A program made the translations under genes and the position numbers. The notes beneath the pieces are model-generated. The model was not told the DNA's origin. It ran no database searches and saw only the letters and a program-made list of their open reading frames with translations. From Diabrotica undecimpunctata (taxonomy: Eukaryota > Arthropoda > Insecta > Coleoptera > Chrysomelidae): a DNA stretch of 64,000 nt. This document shows, piece after piece, positions 53,750 to 62,326 of the stretch; position 1 is the stretch's first letter, and each line of letters opens with the position of its first letter. The stretch is taken from positions 6,138,001 through 6,202,000 of the forward strand of contig NC_092806.1 of the NCBI RefSeq assembly GCF_040954645.1, given 5' to 3'.

Positions 53750-54095
53750 AAAAACAAAGATGGCGGCGTATTGCCAAAAGGACACTAAGCTTGTAACGTC
53801 TAAACGACTCAAAGTACAACAACGTGCAAGGTATCGTCGGAAAGGGGAGAGGGTAACGAATAAGTTAATACAAAATATAAAGCTGGCGGCATTATTAAAA
53901 GGACACTAAGCTTGTCACGTCTAAACGGCTCAACCTACAACAACGTGCAAGGTATCGTCGAAAAGGGGTGGGGGTAATAAATACGTTAACAAAACAAACA
54001 AAGAGAGCGGCATTGCTAAAAGGACACTAAGCTTGTAACGTCTAAACGGTTCAACGTACAACAACGTGCAAGGTATCAATGAAAAGTGGAGATTA
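53750..54095. repeat. 121 bp tandem repeat, three copies
   Basis: The shared core AAAAGGACACTAAGCTTG starts at 53776, 53897 and 54018, exactly 121 bp apart. Each copy also has ACAACAACGTGCAAGGTATC. Copies differ at some positions, mainly near their borders. Satellite-like; no coding capacity. Confidence 0.9.
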
Positions 54096-54570
54096 TTATA
54101 CCAGCGACAACTACAAAAAGGTCATATAAATTACTAATATTTACAAATTAAAATATGCGTGGTAAAGATACAAAAAGTATTTATTTATAATCCAGATTGC
54201 TTTAAAAGGGTGAACGAATTATCTTAAAAACACAGCTGTTTTAAAATCAAATATTACGAAACGAAAGGTGGATATTTTAACTATATCACACAAACTTAAC
54301 CGCTTATCTACAAAAGAAATCAGGAATATGCTAAAAAACGATAAAGCAGGAAAGGTCAATGACTTTTACAGCTGATTGTCACATAAATATCAATGTAACG
54401 CAATAAGATGGTTTTGTATATAAGACAAATAATATTATATTCTAAACTATATATAGATACAAATGGTCAACAAAACTACAATTATTATACAATATGGTAA
54501 ATACATGTTTTAAATAAACGTAAAATGTTTCATTGAAAGTTTAAGAAAAATGTTCCAAATAAAGGTTCTT
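54096..54570. other. No gene seen
   Basis: AT-rich sequence after the tandem repeat, no signal. Confidence 0.5.
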
Positions 54571-54574
54571 CTTC

Positions 54575-55900
54575 TTTTTCTTTTGGCATCATAACTAGGT
54601 TTTACAACTATAGGTTTTTTTGTCTAATAATTTCGATGTCATCAATCTTTTATTAGCATAGTATGTATGATTTCCACTGGAAATACGTGCAATAATTTTG
54701 CTACTTACGAAATTCTTCTGATTGATTTCTGGGCCCAGATATGTGAAGGCATATCCACACATTTAATAGTATAGTTGTCTATTGCTATATTATTTTCATT
54801 CTCAGGTATTCTTTTGATGGTCATGTACTTAGTTTTTGTTTCGTTTATTTTAAGCCCTCTTTTTTGTTCTTTAGGATCTATTTCCTTGAACGTTTCCATT
54901 AGTCGTGTCTTTCTTCTACTAATAATAGTGATATCGTCTGCATATGCAGTTTTTTGTACTGTTTTGGTGTTTCTATGGCCGGTTACATTGGTTTTTCTGA
55001 TGACTGCTTCAAGAACTACGTTGAACAGCATGGTTAAAAGTGCGCCTCCCTGTCTCACCTCCATGTTGATGTCATACAGGGGAGAGAGTTCTCCATCTAC
55101 TCTAACTGCGGCCTTTGAACCCTGCAACATCATTTTTTTGAGGTGGATATATTTTTTTGGTATACCTAGATTTCGGGGGTCTTTCAGCATTTTGTCTCTT
55201 TCCACACTATTAAAAGCTTGTTTAAAGTCTATATACATATTATATAGTTCTATATTACATTCATAAGCTTTCTCTTGTATTGTTCAAGTATGAATATGTT
55301 GTCTGTAGTGGTTCTATTTGGTCTAAATCCATTTTGATAATCACCAATTATATTTTCAGTTTTCTGACAATCTAGTAGATAATGCCAGAAAGCATGTTGT
55401 ATATTACATCTAGCAATGTAATTTGTCTGTAATTCTGGCATTCCCTCTTTCCTTCTTTTTTATATATTGGCTATATAAGACCAACTGCTCATTCCTCCGG
55501 CATTTGCTCCTTAGCCTGTACCAACTTTACCAGGTAATGGATTTTTTCGCAGAATTTGGGTCCTCCCTCCATATTTCAAAAATTCTGCCGAAACTCTGTT
55601 TTGATTTTTAGTTTCTTTATTATTTAAACTACTTCTTCATAACTCGAATTTTTAATGTGCTGCTCCGCCGTAAAATATATTGTCTCGTTTTGATCTTCAT
55701 TGTCTGCATTTAGGTTTTCCTCAAAGTATTCTTTCCATTTCATTATAATTTTTTGTTTCTCTGTTAGTAGTTCTCCGTCCTTGTCTTTACATATTGTCAA
55801 TTTTGGTCTAAATGACTGTGTGCTTTCTTTTATTGTTATATAGAATTTTAAATCCAAATAAAGGTTAAAATGTCTTAATTCGCGGGACACAAGATTTAAT
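54575..55900 (-). pseudogene. LINE reverse transcriptase, moderately decayed
   Basis: From 55900 downward: LTICKDKDGELLTEKQKIIM and KWKEYFEENLNADNED (the linker before RT), a broken fingers region, NIIGDYQNGFRPNRTTTDNI, LYNMYIDFKQAFNSVERDKM, EVRQGGALLTMLFNVVLEAV and the active site KTAYADDITIISRRKT, then GLKINETKTKYMTIKRIPEN. The block usually reading QGDxLS is QGGALL. The 178-codon core frame is open, but frameshifts separate it from the linker, and the C-terminal domain is lost. The 3' end meets a TTC-rich tract at 54569-54582. An APE-type LINE. Confidence 0.82.
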
Positions 55901-57225
55901 CAATGTGTAGCAATGAAAAACATGAATGTGTAGCAAATATTTTGGTAACAAATTGTGTAGGTTGTAATTTACTCAAATATAATGATAGCAGCCATTATTG
56001 AAAACGATGTCTTCTTCGACTAGAGTAACCACAAAAGTATTGATAATAGCAAAGCACCCTCTACTCTTACTGGATGGAATGACTGTCTGTTACTTGACCG
56101 ATGAAACTCGTCTCTGTTGACTGAGCAGCCTTCGACCCCTACTAGATGGAACGACTGTCGATGGTATTGACTGAGACAACCGTTGGGTTTAGAGTTGTTT
56201 TTTTACAAGCTGACGCTACGTGAGGGCGATAACTACGCAGCGATTTGCACATTTAACGAAAACCACTCATTTTTCTATAGTTTATCGCTAACATACAATG
56301 TAGGAAAGACCAGTCTTTTGTCTGCAACAATGTATTAACAACCGTTTATTGTTCGATAACGTTTGTGTTTTTGTGTAAGCCGAATGTTGGCTAAATATAC
56401 GGGGAGAATCAAAACTAATAAAAAGTCTGTTAATTTTTTATCAATGTTTATATACAGTTGCAAAAGTGCTACAACCATTCTCATTTTACTTACTTAATTT
56501 TGTATTTTATTTGTTTATTAAATTTCATTGTACATCTGATCATTTTTGTTTTTTCATTTAATTTATTCCAACTATACTATAAATTAACTTTCCGATTTTA
56601 CTCTAACAATTGCCCAAACCGTATATATTACGTGTGTACCTTCTAGATTTCACAAACACTTCACCCTCTTGTATTTCATTACGTCATATAAAGGATAAAG
56701 GCTCTAAATTAAACCACATCTTGTTGAAATAGTTCCCGACATCCGATATTTGTTCCCGGGGTTATTTACTTACTTGCTTCGTGCACTTGAGAGTTTAAGA
56801 TGCAGCATAAATTCAGAAGACATTTTCGGTAAAATTCAATCGTATAAATCTGGGGGTATTTTCATATGCACCCGCGAGAGTGAATAAACATTATGCGGCG
56901 AATTTATCGGATTTTAGTTTATGTGATGTAGGAAGCTACCGCTTTTTAGTACTTTTATCAATATAAATTTCTTCTTGATCTTAGTGCACTAAAATTAGAC
57001 TTAAGATATTTTTATCTATAAGATGTATAAGATTACTGCTATCAACAACAAAATCGATTTTGAAGTTTTTACTAAAGTTAATACCAGTTTTTTAAAATTT
57101 CCGGTTTGTTTTAGTTAATATAAAGTAACTCATAAAATAAATTTTATACTTTACTACTCATAAGTGATAGATTCGACCGTTACTTAATGGAAATTCATTT
57201 TATCTAACATTAACACTCTAAAAAC
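55901..57225. other. No gene recognised
   Basis: 1.3 kb. 56045-56170 holds two loosely similar segments around GGATGGAATGACTGTC and AGATGGAACGACTGTC. 56690-56930 has balanced composition and may be host DNA. No coding signal. Confidence 0.4.
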
Positions 57226-57229
57226 TTTT

Positions 57230-57650
57230 GTTTTTAAAACTTTCATAAAATTTATTATAATTTTTTTTATCACTACCGCTATTTTGGCAAAGTGCCTTAA
57301 ATAAGTTAAGGAGAGAAGAACTGTTTGTCTCAAGCCGGTCATTCAGAATTATTATGTCTGTATTTTCTAAATTGGTAATTTCCATAGATTCCAACAAAGA
57401 TAGCTTAAGGCCTTTATTTTGAATGTCAAAAATTTGAAATTCGTCATTAAAACAATGATTATGGTCTAGAAATTAAAGTGCGTACGTAGATTCTGTTTTT
57501 CTGTTACGAAAGGCCTTTTTATGTTCTGCTATATATTTGTTTAAAGTTTTGCCAGTTTGACCAAGGTAAATTTTTGGGTAGTCGCCACATTTTAAGAATG
57601 TATACATCATTGTGTGAGTGTTTCTTCTGTTGGCCCTTGTTAAAAATATA
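57230..57650 (-). pseudogene. Penelope-like GIY-YIG fragment, left arm of second head-to-head pair
   Basis: The minus strand reads NRRNTHTMMYTFLKCGDYPK, IYLGQTGKTLNKYIAEHKKA, FRNRKTESTYAL, then decayed FLDHNHCFNDEFQIFDIQNK and LLESMEITNLENTDIIILND. This is the GIY-YIG core (IYLGQT, EHKKAF), the Ala-Leu/His region and the C-terminal tail of Penelope-like elements. The GVY motif has become MMY. A stop follows STYAL. It points away from the plus-strand copy at 57905, with a LINE end between them. Confidence 0.78.
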
Positions 57651-57654
57651 TAAG

Positions 57655-57895
57655 GTACTTTAGACACATTACCAGACGAATGGAAGGCATGGAGAGGTTG
57701 GTGGTTGAAGGCAAGGTAGATGATAAAAAAACCCGAGGAAGATCGCCACTCCAATGGTCAGACCAAATAAAGTACGCTACCAGTTACTCTCCGTCTGAGG
57801 TAGCACACCGCGCCCAGGAGAGAGAAGAATGGATAGCAACCATCCGTCAAATACCATAAAGCCACCACATTCTTACGAAGGATAAAGGATAGAGG
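57655..57895 (+). pseudogene. LINE 3' end
   Basis: The plus strand reads HITRRMEGMERLVVEGKVDD, KKTRGRSPLQWSDQIKYATS and EVAHRAQEREEWIATIRQIP followed by TAA. This is the last part of an RTE-like LINE ORF of a different subfamily (the GRSPxxWSDQ variant). It is followed by a GGAGGAGGAGG-like end (57891-57903). It lies between two diverging Penelope fragments. Confidence 0.75.
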
Positions 57896-57904
57896 AGGAG
57901 GAGG

Positions 57905-58215
57905 TCAAGTTACATGTTAATTCACAACTACCGGAGAAAAAACCAAGTACTTTCTGTTCGATTACATATACAGGCAAGATGTCAACAAATTGGGCAAATA
58001 TATTAAGAACACCAGGAGCCAAAAGAAAAATCACTCACACGTAGGTGTATGCAAACTTAAATGTAGCGACTGCCCAAAAACTTACATCGGTCAAAATGGT
58101 AGAATTTTTAGCAAACGTATATCAGAACATAAAAGGGCTTTTAATAATAGAAAAATATATTCTACTTACGCGAACAAGATTTCTAGACCACAATTATTCT
58201 TTTTCTCTGGTTTTA
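57905..58215 (+). pseudogene. Penelope-like GIY-YIG fragment, right arm
   Basis: The plus strand reads KKNHSHVGVCKLKCSDCPKT, YIGQNGRIFSKRISEHKRAF and NNRKIYSTYANKI. The GIY-YIG core is nearly whole (GVC...CSDCPKTYIGQ; the YIG block is intact, the GIY Tyr is now Cys). The frame ends shortly after, without the C-terminal tail, and no RT precedes it. It diverges from 57230-57650, the same arrangement as at 21690-22250. Confidence 0.78.
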
Positions 58216-59565
58216 TTCAAGTTTGTTGACTTTTGACAATTTTTGCGTATGTAATTTTGACAAAATTGCCAGGCAACAAACTTTCATACGAGTCGAAAAT
58301 ATTGCCGGCAAAATTTTTTTTCTTATGATAGTTGATTCTACAATCATAAATAGTTCCCAAATGAACGTTAATCAAGAATCAAGTTGCGTACATTTTTAAA
58401 CGTCGGATTTTCACCATCATACGATCCGTAACTTATTTGGCAGAACGAAATGTATCAGATAACCTTAATTTCAGGTCGAACCAGCAAATTGCCGACTAAT
58501 TAGGGCAGATAAAGGGCGGTGTTATGTATATTCATAACTTCTCACGTCCGTTTCCCAGATTATGTAATTGAATGACACGGGCCGAGAGGTCGACTAGAGA
58601 TAATGTGAGAAGAAACCGAAATCACTATAAACCTAATTGTTGTCGGATGAAAAGGGAAAGGGATCGAATGGCTAAATGTCACTTTAAATAGCGTGTGGTA
58701 GACTCGACACAGTTGTGAATTTAGAAGGGAGATATTTTTGTTTCGGGACATTATATATGAATGTTCAGGAATACTAAAATAAAGAGAAAGATAATTTGGG
58801 AAAGTGTCTTAATTAATTATAATGTAAAATGTGTACATAACGGGGGTATATGGGTTTCCTCTCTTCGTAGATATATACCTCTTAAAATATCAGATAGTAG
58901 TGAGGCAGCATTTCGCAACCTTTCAATATTTGGGGCCCAATTTTCAATTACAATTTTTATAGCGCCCCCTCACCTTTCTTCTTTTTGTAATATTTCAATT
59001 CAATGTAGGTATATTATACGTTGAAAATTTGACTCTAGTAATCCAATTAGAGCAGCAGGTTGTCAGTATTCTAGACTCTAGGCCTAGAGACCTAATATAA
59101 AATTTAATTACATATCTTTAAAATGATCGAGCACGGGTAAATTTATTGAAACTTGGCAATGCCGCTTCGCTATATGTCTCTCCCGCTACATGTCTTCACA
59201 GCTATGTATACTATTAGCCATCGAGTTAGATTAGCCCAATGTTTCTCGTGTGCTTTCTGTTATTTACGAAGGATATCGAACATCCTCACGGCTTACCGTC
59301 CCTACGAGAAGTTTCGACCGCGCTTTCGATTTGTTTGGAAAATTGTGGAAGAATTTCTCGACAGCATAGCAAGCGCGTATACATGCTGCGGTGGTCAGAG
59401 GTTCCTATCAGTTATAATAGGATATTTACGTAAATTTTACAGCAGTAAATTCATACAAAACTATTAATAGATTTTTAACTGGATGTAAGCGAGTATTTAA
59501 TAATGGTTTTAAAAATAAAATCAAGAACATATTCGCAAGACTGCCTAAATTTTGGATTTACCACT
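58216..59565. other. No gene; possible hAT terminus near 58905
   Basis: 58330-58760 has balanced composition and no repeat signal, possibly host DNA. Near 58905-58975, GCATTTCGCAACCTTTC followed by a GCGCCCC motif resembles the ends of hAT elements of the Charlie/Buster kind, and may be the left end of the element behind 59880-60650. Otherwise nothing. Confidence 0.4.
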
Positions 59566-59569
59566 ACTA

Positions 59570-59745
59570 CAATGTTTTTGTCAGGAACGAGGAAATTCAA
59601 AGAATAAAAGTTACAGATATCGTAAAAAAAAGTTATGATAAAATGGCGTTGGGCAGCTCATGTAGCGAGAAACACAGAACAAGGGTGGACTACGAAAATC
59701 ACAGAATGGAGACTAATAACGACGAAGTGCAGACTAAGGTGCCCT
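59570..59745 (+). pseudogene. Short LINE C-terminal fragment
   Basis: Pieces on the plus strand: VRNEEIQRI, KVTDIVKK, RWAAHVARNTEQGWTTKITE and WRLIT. This is the VTDxV..KW.WAGHVAR block of RTE-like LINEs, spread over shifted frames. About 175 bp; no other part is present. Confidence 0.55.
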
Positions 59746-59879
59746 CAAAATAGGTGGATATATTTTGAGATAATTTTTCCAAATAATTCCACTCCATAAA
59801 TCGTTTAACTGATTCCGTTTTCCGCAGAATTGGTTATATAGCCGAAGATGTACAGCATCGGCTCCTTGAAAAGTTAGCA

Positions 59880-60650
59880 ATAAAGACGCTCATTTAGTTG
59901 CCTATGTCCAATTTTATGATGGTATATCGGCAGTAGCAGAACTACTTTTCTGCAAATTTTTTGAAATCAAAAACAACAGCACTTTGTTACTTTGTTTGAG
60001 ATTTTAAATGATTTTAATAATGAGGCAAACATAGAGGAAAAGAATGCATTGGAATGTGCACCGGTAGTACTTGAACAATGACTGGGACGTTCCAAAGTGT
60101 ACAATCACTTATGAAACATATATCTTCGCAATGTGTCTGCTGCTTTGCATGATCTACAGATAGGCTCTGGCTTCCAAAGAAATGAGTCCTGATCTTAACA
60201 TTGCACTAACGTTGGTTGTAACTGCAGTAAAGTATACGAAAATGAGACCCCTTAAATCAAGAATCTTTATTGCAATTTGTAAATAATATAGGTGTAGAAG
60301 ATTTGAGGTTGCCATTTTATTACGAGGTCAAAGGGTTCTCGCGTGGGAAATTTTTAAAACAAGCTTTTAGTTAAAAGAGAACGTTTACACTTTTTCAATA
60401 GGAAAAACCACCCGAAAGTTGCTTGGTCAACCTATTCGAGAAAATAAATACCTTGAATCTACAACTCTAAGGAGAAAACACACATATGTTGAACACCAAT
60501 GATAGAGTTAGTGCTTTTTATAGAAACTTGGAGCTTTTTAGCAGAAATCTGAAACAAAGAAACCAGGTCTTGCATCTGAAGGAGAAGAAATCTTCATAGG
60601 CTTTACTGCTAGCATCAAAATCAAGAGAGATTTTAGTAATAAATCGGTCT
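59880..60650 (+). pseudogene. hAT transposase remnant (ZBED5/SCAND3-like)
   Basis: The plus strand, with many stops, gives FVAYVQFYDG, AVAELLFCKFFEIK, LCMIYRALASKEMSPDLNIA (stop omitted), VVTAVKYTKMRPLKSRIF and FSRGKFLKQAF. The order and the RPLKSRIF block match hAT-type transposases related to ZBED5 and SCAND3, where this follows the second catalytic region. No complete motif of the DDE triad is readable. The dimerisation domain is unclear. It is an old, dead copy. A hAT-like end lies upstream near 58905. Confidence 0.5.
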
Positions 60651-60917
60651 TTGAATTTAGGTGTAAGTGGATGTTATCTTTTTACTGAAAACAAGAGCAT
60701 TTGGTACATTATGAGAAGATTTTCTGTGGTGGCTGCTTCAAAACCAAAATAGAGATCTCTACCGAATATAGAAAACTAACTATTATAAAAAAAAATATAA
60801 AAGCTTTTGCAATACAAAATCTTTTAAACAACTTTGCTCTACGAGACACGGCCAAGGGAGTCACTAATACTTGGTAAAACTACTTTTAATTTAGTATTGA
60901 TGAGTTTATTATTATTA

Positions 60918-60959
60918 GTATGTGTGTTTGTGTGTGTATTTATATGTGTGTGTGTTCGT
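60918..60959. repeat. (TG)n microsatellite, left of R1-like LINE
   Basis: TGTGTGTTTGTGTGTG and TATGTGTGTGTGTG runs. It lies directly at the 3' end of the minus-strand R1-like fragment. Confidence 0.85.
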
Positions 60960-61657
60960 ATGTAAGGTACTACTTCATGGGAGAACGATCTAACTATTGC
61001 TCTTTCTTCATATTGTGCGTCTCTCCTTCTAACGGTCTCTATTTTCAGCTCGTCTTGGTCTTCGTGGCGAAGATCCTGGAGGACTTCCAACGCGAATGTG
61101 GTGATTGCATCCCAAGTTGTGCTTCTAGAGTATTGCGTAGCAAGAAACGAGGACACATGAAGAACACGTATTTCGCATCTTCACTGACCCCGAGCCAGGA
61201 TAGGAAATCTATAACATTGTCATGTTTAAAGCGATAAAAATATGCTCAAAAACAACCATTTCCTGAGAGCATCTGCGTCCGTCAGATAGTAGTTGACCTC
61301 GCCATGTTTGCAGTTTAGCTAAACATTCACCTGTGGAATCCGTTCACCTGCCTATTGTTGCGGAATCCCACTGTAATTGCCATCGATCAATGCTACTTTA
61401 TCGTTCTCTTCTTCTAAGTTCATCTCGGCACAATGTAGATGTAGTTGACTCCCTTCATGTTAATACTGACGTGACTACTGACGAAAATAATGTCCTCCTC
61501 CTTTGTTTTGGGCCGCTAACATTCGACAATAGCCGTGACAAGGCTATTCTTACTACTACCTCAGCACAGACATACTCTACTTGCTGCTTGAAGCTGAGTC
61601 TGGCATCAATCAGCTTTCCAAAGTACCGAAGCAATGGTTGTGATGTGATTTCATTTC
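60960..61657 (-). pseudogene. R1-clade LINE 3' part in an AC microsatellite
   Basis: The minus strand starts with SQPLLRYFGKLIDARLSFKQ (usually RYLGVxIDARL), QVEYVCAEV and SRLLSNVSGPKQRRTLFSSV with VTSVLT. After frame changes come GVSEDAKYVFFMCPRFLATQ, TTFALEVLQDLRHEDQDELK and VRRRDAQYEERAI. These are the RT thumb and Cys/His C-terminus of R1-clade elements. It is bounded on both sides by TG/CA runs (60918-60959 and 61660-61702). Some R1-clade families (Waldo, Mino) are known to insert in ACAY or AC repeats, which fits. It is 5'-truncated and frameshifted. Confidence 0.78.
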
Positions 61658-61659
61658 AT

Positions 61660-61702
61660 GTGTGTGGGTAAGTGTCTGTGTGTGTGCGTGTGTGTGTATA
61701 TG
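61660..61702. repeat. (TG)n microsatellite, right of R1-like LINE
   Basis: TGTGTGGGTAAGTGTCTGTG and then TGTGTGCGTGTGTGTG. It borders the 5'-truncated end of the R1-like fragment. Confidence 0.85.
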
Positions 61703-62320
61703 TAAACATTTATAATATCTCCGCTCAATGTGCATAAATTTTAACTTACAAATAATTATTTTTTTTGTTTTTGACTCTGATGGTGCATATATGTCTATAT
61801 ATCGGCAAGATTTTAAGATATATCGAAAAAATATCAATTTTGTTATCGAGCTTATGATATTTCGAAAACTATTTAATAGATTTTAACTAACAAAGTTTCA
61901 TTTTTGTTTGTTTGTCAATAAAAAATCTGAATTCTACTTTATTTTTTTTCCTCTAGTTTTAACTTTTACGACATATTAAAAAATATCGGATGAAACATTT
62001 TAAATTTTTGTATCTTCCATGATATTTTCGATGCTTTTCGAAAATTATTCTTACATAAGGCCTGTATTTTTGAATTATTAAAAAATATTTTTTTTTATTT
62101 TATGGCCTATTTTTTACACATATTTCAAAAACTACTTCATAGATAATTGGATAGATTATTGGAAATATTCATTTTGTTTGCCTTTTCGTGACAACTAAAA
62201 TGAATACTTGTAAATAATCTGTCCAATAGTTTTTGAGATATGTTGACATAAAAAATGGACTCTAAATATTTTTTTGTAGCTCAATGCTACTTGACTCATG
62301 CCGTTAAGATTCATATTTGT
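61703..62320. other. No gene; weak inverted repeat
   Basis: AT-rich. 62119-62175 pairs imperfectly with 62197-62242 (CATATTTCAAAAACT against AGTTTTTGAGATATG, and ATTCATTTT against AAAATGAAT). Confidence 0.5.
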
Positions 62321-62326
62321 TATACA

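Noticed and set aside
59153..59467. 104-codon frame
   Set aside because: No recognisable domain, and the start lies in repeat-like surroundings; likely chance.
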